Shown here: positions 7,160-14,745 of the stretch, one piece after another
Layout of the letters: each line of letters starts with the position of its first letter
Numbering within the stretch: position 1 is the stretch's first letter
Origin: DATKZH01 sp964475955
GTDB taxonomy: Bacteria; Planctomycetota; Planctomycetia; Pirellulales; Thermoguttaceae
NCBI GenBank assembly: GCA_964475955.1
Contig: CAYYZY010000180.1
Span: forward strand, 1-15,992
DNA length: 15,992 nt
Reading direction: 5' to 3'
The notes under the pieces: model-generated
The model's input: the letters and a program-made list of their open reading frames with translations, nothing else
Databases searched by the model: none
Told to the model about the DNA's origin: nothing
Translations under genes and position numbers: made by a program

Positions 7160-8251
7160 CTACCCCTCTCGCCCGTCCCCCCGCTTTCGCGATTCGAGGA
7201 AGGCCCGGATCAGTAGCGGCCAGGCGATGGTGGCGTCGCAGTAGACTTCGGCGAACCGGCCGCCCTCGCCGGGGCTGACGAACTTGCCCCAGGAGACGCC
7301 CTCGCTGTACGTGCAGCCGCTCAGTCCTCCCCAATGGACCGGCTCGGGGCAGATGCGCACTCCGTAGTGGAATCGAGGCACCTCGAACTCGGTCCCCAGA
7401 CGGAGGTTGACGATCTCGACGAACGGCCCCACCTGCTGGCCCCAGTTGCGAGGTACCCCGCCGCCGACGGTGAAGATGCCCAGCCGCCGCGCGGAGAGCG
7501 CCCGGGTGGCGTAGTCGTGAAGATCCAGAAACGGATTGAACGCCGGGACCTTTGAGAAGAAGTCGCCCAGCTCGCTGCTGCCGCCGGGCTTCCCGCCTCG
7601 GGCGAGGAAAAAGGTGGCCAGGTCGAGCCCCAGTTCGGAGTCGGTGAAGGCGGGCACGTAGACGGGCACCCCCCGGCGGTACGCGGAGCCGAGGATGCTG
7701 GGCATCTGCCCCTGCTCGATGAGGCGCCGGCCCAGTTCGCGGTTGACCTGGTGGGAGCAGGTGGGGCGCGACCAGTCGATCCGTTCGAGGACTTCGGCCA
7801 CCTCCCGCTCGGTCCGGTTGAGGTTGGCCTCCATCTCCAGCGTGTCGTAGACGCGGTTGTAGCCCTTCTGGTAGAGGTCCTCGTCGCGGAGGTGGGGCTC
7901 GTGCTTGTAGTGGACGCCGCCGACGGCCTCCGACAGCCCGTGCGCCATGATCGCCCCGGTGCTGACGATCATCTGCGCGAGCCCCGCGTCGATCATCTCG
8001 CAGAGGAGGAGCCCCATTTTGGCCACGGTCATCGCGCCGGAGACGGTGACGACGACCGAGCATTCCGGGTCGTCGGCCATGGCCGTGAGGATGTCGAAGG
8101 CTTCCCCGAGGGCCCGGCCCCCGAAGGCCGTGTCGGCCATGCCGCGGAGCAGGCCGGCCACGTCTTGGGGTTTTCGTACGTCGAGCGACTCGAGCGGCTG
8201 GAGTCCGTCCTGGCGGCCATCGTGGAACTCTCGGGACATGGGCTCGCTCAC
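7160..8251 (-). CDS. Deoxyhypusine-synthase-family protein (DHS-like)
   Basis: A 363-residue protein of the deoxyhypusine synthase fold, an NAD-dependent enzyme class that moves the aminobutyl group of spermidine. In eukaryotes and archaea the acceptor is a lysine of eIF5A/aIF5A. Bacterial members may instead make homospermidine or act on unknown acceptors. NAD-fold segments are visible (VVVTVSGAMTVAKMGLLLCEMID, MIVSTGAIMAHGL, LGIFTVGGGVPRNW). The active-site motif SEGVSWGKF contains K323, matching the EAVSWGK lysine that forms the enzyme-imine in human DHS, followed by AEVYCDATIAWPLL. GTG 8251 overlaps the upstream GTPase stop as GTGA, hence likely coupled translation; ATG 8239 is an alternative start. 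It appears intact. The real substrate is unknown. Confidence 0.9.
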   Translation of the reverse strand: MSEPMSREFHDGRQDGLQPLESLDVRKPQDVAGLLRGMADTAFGGRALGEAFDILTAMADDPECSVVVTVSGAMTVAKMGLLLCEMIDAGLAQMIVSTGAIMAHGLSEAVGGVHYKHEPHLRDEDLYQKGYNRVYDTLEMEANLNRTEREVAEVLERIDWSRPTCSHQVNRELGRRLIEQGQMPSILGSAYRRGVPVYVPAFTDSELGLDLATFFLARGGKPGGSSELGDFFSKVPAFNPFLDLHDYATRALSARRLGIFTVGGGVPRNWGQQVGPFVEIVNLRLGTEFEVPRFHYGVRICPEPVHWGGLSGCTYSEGVSWGKFVSPGEGGRFAEVYCDATIAWPLLIRAFLESRKRGDGREG

Positions 8252-9282
8252 ACGCTGAACCGGATCAGAAGAACCTCGTCCTGCTGCACGACGTAATCCT
8301 TGGGCTCCTGGCGGAAGAGGTGCTGGGCCTTGGCCTCGCGCTCGCTGCCGGCGCGGACCAGATCGTGGGCGTTGATCACCTCGGCGCGGATGAAGCCGCG
8401 CGCCAGGTCGGTGTGGATGCCGTCGGCGGCCTCGACGGCGGTCCCGCCCCGGCGGAATATCCAACTGCGGACCTCCTTGGGACCGGTGGTGAAGAAGAGC
8501 ATCTGGCCCGAGGCGTCCATGATCGTGCGGATCAGCCGGTCGCGGTCCGTGCCGCCCACGCCCATCTCCTCCTCGAACTCCGCACGTTCTTCGGGGTTCA
8601 TGCGGGCCAGCTCCAGCTCAAGGCCGGCCGGGACCGCGGCGGCGGGGATTCCTTCCGGGACCGCTTGGGTGAGCCGGTCGGGGTCGGATTCGTCGTCGGC
8701 CGTGTTGACGAGCACCATCCGGGGTTTTTCGCTCAACAGGCGGAAGGACCGCGTGACCAGGCGCTGTTCGTCGGTCAGGTCGCTCTCGCGCAGCGGCTCG
8801 TCCGACTCCATGGCCGAGAGGACCATCTTGAGGACCTCCTCTTCGTGGACGAGCTGCTCGCGCTCGGGGCGCGGGAGCGGCTTGGTGAGCGCCTGCTCCA
8901 CGCGGTCGATGCGGCCGGAGATGATCTCCATGTCGGCCAGCATCAGGTCCTCCTCGAAGGAGGAGATCTCGGCCGCCGTGTCGGACCCGGTGAAGGCCGG
9001 AACGACCAGGACGAGGCAGCCGGCCTCGCGGATCAACGCCAGCCGGGCGGCGTTGCCCTCGTGGGAGCGGCTCAGCCCGGGCATGTCGACGATCTCCAGG
9101 GCGGCGTGCGTGATCTTCTTCGGCTGATAGACCTCGGCGAGCGCTTCGATGAGCGGGTCGGGCACCGGGGCCATGGCGCTCTGGTCCTTGTGCGCAAGCG
9201 ACGGGTCGGCCGGCACGCCGGTCAGCCATTCGAACAGCGTGCTCTTGCCCGACCCCCGGTATCCGACCAAGGCGATCTTCAT
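8248..9282 (-). CDS. YchF/OLA1-like GTPase with C-terminal TGS domain
   Basis: A 344-residue TRAFAC-class nucleotide hydrolase. The G1 P-loop is GYRGSGKST (7-15), G3 is DMPG (66-69), and NTAD (193-196) stands in the G4 position. A helical insertion occupies about 95-180. The TGS domain is at about 261-344 (QMLFFTTGPKEVRSW, GIHTDLARGFIRAEVI, KDYVVQQDEVLLIRFSV), closely matching the YchF C-terminus. YchF/OLA1 proteins bind ATP or GTP and associate with ribosomes. The P-loop here (RGSGKS) departs from the usual PNVGKS, so this may be a paralogue rather than housekeeping YchF. ATG 9282 was chosen because MKIALVG is the natural family start and a GGGGGA site lies just upstream. The frame stays open to 9543 without family similarity. 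Confidence 0.9.
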   Translation of the reverse strand: MKIALVGYRGSGKSTLFEWLTGVPADPSLAHKDQSAMAPVPDPLIEALAEVYQPKKITHAALEIVDMPGLSRSHEGNAARLALIREAGCLVLVVPAFTGSDTAAEISSFEEDLMLADMEIISGRIDRVEQALTKPLPRPEREQLVHEEEVLKMVLSAMESDEPLRESDLTDEQRLVTRSFRLLSEKPRMVLVNTADDESDPDRLTQAVPEGIPAAAVPAGLELELARMNPEERAEFEEEMGVGGTDRDRLIRTIMDASGQMLFFTTGPKEVRSWIFRRGGTAVEAADGIHTDLARGFIRAEVINAHDLVRAGSEREAKAQHLFRQEPKDYVVQQDEVLLIRFSV

Positions 9283-9567
9283 GGATTGGTCCCCCAGCGC
9301 GGGTCGCGTTTTCGACGCGCCGTCGGTCCGTAGGCACGAGCGAACCGGGCCCTCGGGGGAGGCGCCCTGCCGGCCGGGCGGAGCCTCCCACGGAGGAACG
9401 GGTCGCGTCTGCTTGGGTTCGGCGGCGGACAGCTTAGTACTAAAGCGCAAGATCGACCAACGGCCGACTTCGACGTGAAGCGGGGCAACACGCGTAGTCA
9501 TTTGGGAAATCTGGACACCGCTCCAGGCTGCCGAATCCCGCATCCGAGTCGAAACTGCGCTGCCGTA
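9283..9567. other. Intergenic region upstream of the YchF-like/DHS-like pair
   Basis: A 285 bp gap between the end of the transglutaminase gene and the GTPase start. It contains a short AT-rich patch with a perfect 10 bp palindrome (9434-9443) and a GGGAGGC/GCCTCCC inverted repeat (9357-9363 with 9383-9389) in the presumed leader of the GTPase. No clear terminator for the transglutaminase gene, no RNA gene and no convincing small ORF were seen. Confidence 0.55.
9434..9443. promoter_or_regulatory. Perfect palindrome TTAGTACTAA, possible operator or promoter element
   Basis: A self-complementary 10-mer lies in an AT-rich patch of otherwise very GC-rich DNA, about 150 bp upstream of the YchF-like start. 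On the minus strand TTGGTC lies roughly 15 bases upstream of it, giving a weak -35/-10-like layout. The reading as a promoter or repressor site is inference only. Confidence 0.25.
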
Positions 9568-11904
9568 TTAGGAAGGGGCCGACGGGCCGCTGCCGGCCGC
9601 CTGCTTGAGCTGCCTGATCGCTTGTTCTACCGCGTGGGCCTGGACGTTGTCCAGGGGCGCGCCGCCGAAGCGGACGCGGTAGAAGGCCTCGACGACCTCC
9701 TCGGGCAGCGCGGCCAGGTCGCTTTGGCCGGTCGACTGGGCGACCCTCCGCCCGGCCCGGCGCGCGAAGTCGCGCTGCGTCTGCGAGGCGGAACGGAGCA
9801 TTCCGAAGCGGGCGAGCACGGCCTCCAGCCGACGGTAGAACTCGATCTGCGCCCGGGCGCCGCGTGCGCCGGGGGCCGCCCGGCCGGCCAGCCGCGGCCA
9901 CCACCGGTCGAGCCCGGCGCGTAAGAGGTGGTAGGCCACCAGCAGCCCGACGCCGAGCACCAGCGCGGCCAACAGCAGGATCAGGTTGCGCAGTCCGGTG
10001 CCCAGAGCGGCGGCCAGGGCGTCGAACAGGGTTCGCCACCAGTCGAGATCCGTAAGACGCGCCAGCGCGTGGCGGAGGGCCTCGGCCAGCGGATCGTAGA
10101 CCACTCGGTGCTGGCGCGGCTGGTCCATCTCCATGATGTAGTTGGCCCAGAGGAAATTGAGCCAGTCGAACGACTTGCCGAACATGTCGACGAGGGGATT
10201 GATCCGCGTCACGCCGCCCGGCGGGGTGGGCTCCAGGCGCAGCCACACGCCGTGCGGGGCCCGCAGCGGCAGCTCGGCCAGCTCCGGCTCGTCGTCGGCG
10301 TGCCGGGGCGCGAGGTAGGCTTCGACCCAGGTGTGGGCGTGGAACTGGCGGACCTGGAAGAAACTGCCCAATTCGTTCCACTCGTCGGTCTTGTACCCGA
10401 CGACCATCCGGGCCGGGATTCCCCGGTTTCGGAGCATCAGTACCAGGGCCGTGGCGAAGTACTCGCAGTGTCCGCGCCGGTTCTCCGTGATGAAATCCTC
10501 GATCGGATCCAGCGCCGGGTTGCGCGACTGGCCCTCGAGGCTGTACTCGAACTCACCCGAGTCGCGAAGCCGCCGCTCCAGGAGGCGGGCGCAGGCGTAG
10601 TGGTCGTCGGGCTCCAGTTTCGAATCCTCCACCCACGCCCGGGCCAGCGCGACCAGCCCGGGATAGTCGCGCGCCCCGTCGGCCGAGCCGAGCAGGCTCT
10701 CGAGGCCGGCTTGCTCGCGGTGCGACGCCGGGAACGCCGGAATCTGGACGTTCTCGTGGAAGCCGCTGGTCGCCAGCTCGTAGGCGAAGCGGCTCGTCAT
10801 GTGGCTGTGCGGGCGGAACAGGATCTGGCGGGCGGGGTTGACGTACAGGCGTTGATCGTCGCGCAGGTTGGCGTACGGCCAGACGCAGAACAGCGTCTCG
10901 TGGTCCATGGGCTCGATGAGGATCTTCTGCCGGACCAGGTGCGCGGTCGTCACCACGGGGGTCACGCCCAGCGGCATGATGAAGTCGGACGCGTCGGAGT
11001 TTTCACAGGTCCACTCCCCGCCGCGGTAGTCGGTCAGCAGGGCCCCCCGCAGGTAGAGCTCGCCTCCGAAGACGCGGTAGGGCTCGTCGCTTGCGTAGTC
11101 GAAGAACTGGATTCGCAGCACTTCTTCTGGGTTTTCCAGAATCGACCCCAATTCGCCCAGGGTCACCTGCTCGGAAAAGCCGACGGCGTGCGTCGCGCCG
11201 GGCCTGGGGCCGCGCCAGGGGTCGCGACCCCAACGCGGCAGGACGAAGAAGACCATCAACGTCAGCACGAGCGTGCCAAAACCCATCCCCACCACGCGGC
11301 GACGCAGCTCGCGCCCGATGCCTGCCTGGCCGGCGTAGCCGCCGATGGCGTCGGTGAAGGCCGACTCCTGGCCGGCCAAGGGCCAGCGCCTTCCCGCGCC
11401 CGAGCGCGGCGGCAGCAGGCTGGCCGCCGGACGATGGCGGCCTCGCTCTCGGTGCAAAAACAGCAGGACCAGCGCCGACAGTCCCACGAACAAGTAAGCC
11501 ACCAGCAGCAGGCCGAACAAGGCCTTTTGCCGAAACGCGGCCGCCACGACGACTTGCAGCAGGCTCAGAAGCGCCAGTTGCCAGTAGGTGCGCGGCTCCT
11601 TTTCCTGGAACAGGAGGATGATCTGGAGATAGACCAACAGGTTGCCGATGGCCAGGATGCGCACCAATCCGCGCAGCTCCGATACCTGCCACAGGAACAC
11701 GGCGAACGCCGCCAGGGCCGCCAGGTTGGTCACCGTGCGGTTGAGCCGGAACCATCCGGTCAGGTCGGTCAGCCACAGCGACGCGACGCCCGCGGTCAAC
11801 ATCCACAAGGGCAGCGCCGGGTTGCGCTGCCCCATGCCCAGAAGCAGCGTGCCCAGCGCCGCCATGGTGACGATGTTGATTTGCAGCAAACGGTTCAGAT
11901 ACAC
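9568..11904 (-). CDS. TgpA-like membrane transglutaminase (DUF3488-transglutaminase-DUF4129)
   Basis: A 778-residue inner-membrane protein. The N-terminal DUF3488 region has six or so hydrophobic segments (about 8-25, 32-50, 58-75, 82-100, 108-125, 128-150) and another at 205-223. A periplasmic transglutaminase-like domain follows, with catalytic Cys480 (NRRGHCEYFATALVLMLR) and His524 (QFHAHTWVEAYL). The third triad position is Glu558 in GVWLRLEPTPP, where Asp is usual. A further membrane segment (about 638-660) precedes a cytoplasmic DUF4129 tail (FYRRLEAVLARFGMLRSASQTQRDFARR). GTG 11904 is used, with GAGGGAG upstream and no better in-frame start. It is the last gene of the MoxR-DUF58 operon, 37 bp after DUF58. 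TgpA family members are essential in some pseudomonads, but their substrate is not established. Confidence 0.93.
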   Translation of the reverse strand: MYLNRLLQINIVTMAALGTLLLGMGQRNPALPLWMLTAGVASLWLTDLTGWFRLNRTVTNLAALAAFAVFLWQVSELRGLVRILAIGNLLVYLQIILLFQEKEPRTYWQLALLSLLQVVVAAAFRQKALFGLLLVAYLFVGLSALVLLFLHRERGRHRPAASLLPPRSGAGRRWPLAGQESAFTDAIGGYAGQAGIGRELRRRVVGMGFGTLVLTLMVFFVLPRWGRDPWRGPRPGATHAVGFSEQVTLGELGSILENPEEVLRIQFFDYASDEPYRVFGGELYLRGALLTDYRGGEWTCENSDASDFIMPLGVTPVVTTAHLVRQKILIEPMDHETLFCVWPYANLRDDQRLYVNPARQILFRPHSHMTSRFAYELATSGFHENVQIPAFPASHREQAGLESLLGSADGARDYPGLVALARAWVEDSKLEPDDHYACARLLERRLRDSGEFEYSLEGQSRNPALDPIEDFITENRRGHCEYFATALVLMLRNRGIPARMVVGYKTDEWNELGSFFQVRQFHAHTWVEAYLAPRHADDEPELAELPLRAPHGVWLRLEPTPPGGVTRINPLVDMFGKSFDWLNFLWANYIMEMDQPRQHRVVYDPLAEALRHALARLTDLDWWRTLFDALAAALGTGLRNLILLLAALVLGVGLLVAYHLLRAGLDRWWPRLAGRAAPGARGARAQIEFYRRLEAVLARFGMLRSASQTQRDFARRAGRRVAQSTGQSDLAALPEEVVEAFYRVRFGGAPLDNVQAHAVEQAIRQLKQAAGSGPSAPS

Positions 11905-11941
11905 GCGATCGGGCTCCCTCGTTTTCCTGCCATGGGTGCAA

Positions 11942-13261
11942 CTACTCCGGTTTGAAGAACTCCGACAGCCCTTCGCCGGCCGTGCTGACGGCGCGGATCC
12001 GCCGCATCATCGCCCGCCGGCCCGGCTCCCCCCAAAGCTGGGGAAACCGCCGGGCGTCGCCCAGGTCGTTCTCGCGCGTGCTGACGAGGACCACCTCCGC
12101 GCCGGGCTCGACGCGGGCCAGGGCGTGATCGAGCAGGGCGGGCAGCCGGTCGTCGGACGAGGCCTCGGCCACGGCCAGCTCCTGCAAGGCGTCCTGCATC
12201 AGGGCCAATGAGGCGGGACCCCGCACGCAATGCGGTTCGTCGCGCGTCGCGCCCCAAAGCACGTTGCTGCCCCCCCGGCGGCACAGGTCGGCGATCACCG
12301 TGGCGGCGAAGCTGATGGCCAGCTCGACGTTCTCCAGGTCGCGGGGCTCGGGCCGCTCGGGCTGCCAGAGGTCGACCAGCACGGCCACGTCGCGGTTTCG
12401 CTGGCGTTCGAACTGGCGCACGACCAAGGTGCCGTGCCGCGCGGAACTCCGCCAGTGGATCCAGCGGCGGCTGTCGCCGGTGCGCCACTCGCGCACCCCG
12501 TAGAAGTCGCCCGTCGCCCGGCTGTGCCGACGCTCGCGCCGCTGGGTCCCCTCGAAGGCCTCGTGGTGGCGGTTGACCCAGCGTCGGGTGAGCCGGCCCA
12601 GGCGCGGTGCGACGGTGAGCACGTGGGGCCGGTCCAGCGCAATGCGGCGCTCGAACAGCCCGAACGGAAAGCGGGTCGACACGCGGACCGGCCCGAAGCG
12701 GTAGCGTCCGCGCTCTGTGAGCCGGCCGCGGTAGACGGCGGTGCGCGACTTCCCGGCGGGCACGTAGAGGAAGAAGACGGTCGGCTCGATCACTTTGCCG
12801 CGGCCCGGCCCCGCCTCGGCGCGGACCTGCTCGCGCACTGCCACCGCCCAACTGCCCAGCCGCTTTCGCTTGTTGCGCAGCTCGACGTTCACGACCAGCA
12901 GGTCGCCGGCGCAAATGCCCGGCGGCAGTCTCCGCTCGACTTCCACGCCGGCCAGCGTGGCCACGACCAGGCGCCAACTGAACAACAGCGGCCCGGCCAT
13001 CATCCCCACCAGCACCAGCATCAGGTTCATCTCCCGCAGCATGGCCGCGGTGACCACGAACCCAAGGACCAGCAGGTAGTACCATCCTTCCAGGGAAAGC
13101 CGGGTGCCCGACCGCCGGCGCCATCGCCGCCCCAACCGACGCGCCCGCTGCGCGAGCCGCAGCGCGGCGCGCACCAGGGAGCTGCTGCGCGCCGACCCCC
13201 AGAGGGCATCGGTCACCGCGCCCAGGGAGGCGTTCTGGGGTTTGGGGGAGGGAGTTGTCAC
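11942..13261 (-). CDS. DUF58 domain membrane-anchored protein
   Basis: A 439-residue protein. A basic N-terminus (about 30-52) is followed by two hydrophobic segments (about 58-75 and 79-98). A beta-rich region (about 100-210, RGRLTERGRYRFGPVRVSTRFPFGLFERR) precedes the DUF58 signature at about 251-285 (GDFYGVREWRTGDSRRWIHWRSSARHGTLVVRQFE). A vWA-like C-terminal fold begins RDVAVLVDLWQP. DUF58 proteins are regularly encoded next to MoxR ATPases and are thought to be their partners. GTG 13261 is chosen because AGGAGGGA sits 7 bases upstream, overlapping the moxR stop region. The open frame continues back across moxR in the wrong frame and is not used. It lies 11 bp after moxR and 37 bp before the transglutaminase gene. 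The molecular role is unproven. Confidence 0.93.
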   Translation of the reverse strand: MTTPSPKPQNASLGAVTDALWGSARSSSLVRAALRLAQRARRLGRRWRRRSGTRLSLEGWYYLLVLGFVVTAAMLREMNLMLVLVGMMAGPLLFSWRLVVATLAGVEVERRLPPGICAGDLLVVNVELRNKRKRLGSWAVAVREQVRAEAGPGRGKVIEPTVFFLYVPAGKSRTAVYRGRLTERGRYRFGPVRVSTRFPFGLFERRIALDRPHVLTVAPRLGRLTRRWVNRHHEAFEGTQRRERRHSRATGDFYGVREWRTGDSRRWIHWRSSARHGTLVVRQFERQRNRDVAVLVDLWQPERPEPRDLENVELAISFAATVIADLCRRGGSNVLWGATRDEPHCVRGPASLALMQDALQELAVAEASSDDRLPALLDHALARVEPGAEVVLVSTRENDLGDARRFPQLWGEPGRRAMMRRIRAVSTAGEGLSEFFKPE

Positions 13262-13272
13262 GTCTGTCCCTC

Positions 13273-14214
13273 CTAGCTCGGCACCGGCACATCGTCGACC
13301 AGGCGATGGATCAGCGCCTCGATCGCCGCCCGCTGGCTGCCTTGCAGGTAGCCCTTGGTGATCACCCGGTGGGAGAGGACGGGCACCGCCAGCGACTTGA
13401 CGTCGTCGGGCACGACGTAGTCGCGCCCCTCGACCAGGGCGGTGGCCTGGCTGGCCCGATACAGCGACAGCGTCCCCCGGATGCTCACTCCCACGTGCAA
13501 CTCGTCGCTTGCGCGCGTCGCCGCGACGATCTCCAGCAGGTAGTCGCTGATCGACGAATCGACCCGCACCCGTCGCACCGCTTCCTGCAACTCGACGATC
13601 TGCTCCCCGGCGAGCACCGGCTCGAGCCGGTCGACCGGCTCGCCCTCCCGGTGGCTGGTGAGCACTTCCAGCTCGTGGACACGGTCGGGGTAGCCCACCG
13701 AAATCCGAAGCAGGAAGCGGTCGAGCTGGCTCTCCGGCAGGGGATAGGTGCCTTCGAACTCCAGGGGGTTCTGCGTGGCGATGACCATGAACGGCTGCGG
13801 CAGCGGCGTCGACCGGCCGTCGACCGAGACCTGGCGCTCGCTCATCGCCTCGAGCAGGGCGCTCTGCGTGCGGGGCGTGGTCCGGTTGATCTCGTCGGCC
13901 AGCACCACGTTGGCGAAGATCGGGCCCTGGCTGAAAACGAATTCCTGGGTCTTCGTGTCGTAGAGGTTGCTGCCGGTGATGTCGGCCGGGAGCAAATCGG
14001 GCGTGAACTGGATCCGGCGGAACGTGCCGGAGACGCTCCGCGCCAGCGCCTTGCCTACCAGCGTCTTGCCCACCCCCGGCACGTCCTCCAGCAGCACGTG
14101 CTCGCCGGCCAACAGGGCGACGACGCACATCCGCACCACGTCGTCCTTGCCGAAAACGGCCCGGGCGATGTTCGCTTCCAGTTGCCGGATCAGAGACTCT
14201 CGCTCCGCCACCAT
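13273..14214 (-). CDS. moxR: MoxR-family AAA+ ATPase
   Basis: A 313-residue AAA+ protein (AAA_3 core with C-terminal AAA lid), thought to act as a chaperone-like ATPase that remodels or activates partner proteins. Walker A is GVGKT (47-51), Walker B is VVLADEINR (D107, E108), sensor 1 is ATQNP (146-150), and the arginine-finger region is LDRFLLR (164-170). ATG 14214 (MVAERESL) has GGGGAG 8 bases upstream and fits the usual family N-terminus; an upstream in-frame start at 14379 adds residues without family resemblance. It is the first gene of the MoxR-DUF58-transglutaminase operon. The BatA/BatB vWA genes often seen in such operons are absent here, though a separate YfbK-like vWA gene lies about 530 bp upstream. 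Confidence 0.95.
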   Translation of the reverse strand: MVAERESLIRQLEANIARAVFGKDDVVRMCVVALLAGEHVLLEDVPGVGKTLVGKALARSVSGTFRRIQFTPDLLPADITGSNLYDTKTQEFVFSQGPIFANVVLADEINRTTPRTQSALLEAMSERQVSVDGRSTPLPQPFMVIATQNPLEFEGTYPLPESQLDRFLLRISVGYPDRVHELEVLTSHREGEPVDRLEPVLAGEQIVELQEAVRRVRVDSSISDYLLEIVAATRASDELHVGVSIRGTLSLYRASQATALVEGRDYVVPDDVKSLAVPVLSHRVITKGYLQGSQRAAIEALIHRLVDDVPVPS

Positions 14215-14605
14215 GGATTTCTCCCCGTGAGATCGGGTGACTGCCGCCGCGCTCCCGCGGAGCCGACGCTTGGCTGCCGTCATCGTATCCCGGCCCCCGG
14301 GGAACGGTCTACCCCCTGCCCGGAGCGGGTGATGCGGGAGACTGCGGCGAACACCGGGGGACGGGCCGTCTTTGCGCAACGCCCGGCCGGACCGTCTCGC
14401 CCGAGGCCTTCGTACGGCTCGCCACGTGGCCTTTTGGCCGCGTGGACGCCCCGAGCGATGCCCCGAGCGCCCCGCATGAATCGGCGCAACGTGCTTCCTT
14501 CAAACAGGTTAGGGGTTCCGAGGCCGTCGCGGCGACCCCACGGGAAAAAGGCGACGCAGCGCCTTGCTTGTTTCTGCTTCCGACGTTGCGAAGCGGAGTT
14601 TCGCG

Positions 14606-14665
14606 GAGGTGGGTTCCCAAGCGGGAGCGTGGGAACCAGGAATTGTAGGGACGCGCTCCCACCTC
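14606..14665. repeat. Nested inverted repeat, REP-like dispersed element
   Basis: An inner perfect hairpin pairs GGTTCCCA (14612-14619) with TGGGAACC (14630-14637). An outer pair GAGGTGGG (14606-14613) and CCCACCTC (14658-14665) encloses it, the two left arms sharing two bases. No T-run follows on either strand, so it is not a simple terminator. The unit resembles dispersed palindromic repeats seen in planctomycete and cyanobacterial intergenic DNA (from memory, not verified). Confidence 0.65.
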
Positions 14666-14670
14666 GCTAA

Positions 14671-14714
14671 TGAAAACGGCCGGGGAAGGGAGGGCGCGCC
14701 TCCCTTCCTCGGCC
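14671..14714 (-). terminator. Intrinsic terminator of the vWA-domain gene
   Basis: On the minus strand a 16-base stem GGCCGAGGAAGGGAGG (14714-14699) pairs, with one A/C mismatch, to CCTCCCTTCCCCGGCC (14693-14678) around a 5-base loop. GTTTTC follows directly. It begins 31 bases after the vWA stop codon, as expected for a rho-independent terminator, and separates that gene from the moxR operon. Confidence 0.8.
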
Positions 14715-14745
14715 GGGGGTTGCTGCGGACAGCGGGGCCGACTTG

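Larger units (their letters stand above)
14215..14745. other. Non-coding stretch between vWA gene and moxR operon
   Basis: 531 bp without a credible gene. Its right part holds an intrinsic terminator for the vWA gene (14671-14714) and a nested inverted repeat (14606-14665). The left part (14215-14600) should contain the moxR operon promoter, but no clear -35/-10 pair could be picked out. Short frames here have no ribosome site and no recognisable motif. Confidence 0.6.

Noticed and set aside
7750..8296. A 181-codon plus-strand open frame over the DHS-like gene
   Set aside because: Antisense shadow of a gene with a conserved active site; it lacks a ribosome site and motifs.
9928..11955. A 675-codon plus-strand open frame
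   Set aside because: It is antisense to the well-supported transglutaminase gene; the product is low-complexity, Gln/Arg-rich and without motifs.
11942..14128. A single 728-residue protein joining DUF58 to upstream sequence
   Set aside because: The first ~289 residues are moxR read in the wrong frame. DUF58 has its own strong ribosome site and GTG start at 13261.
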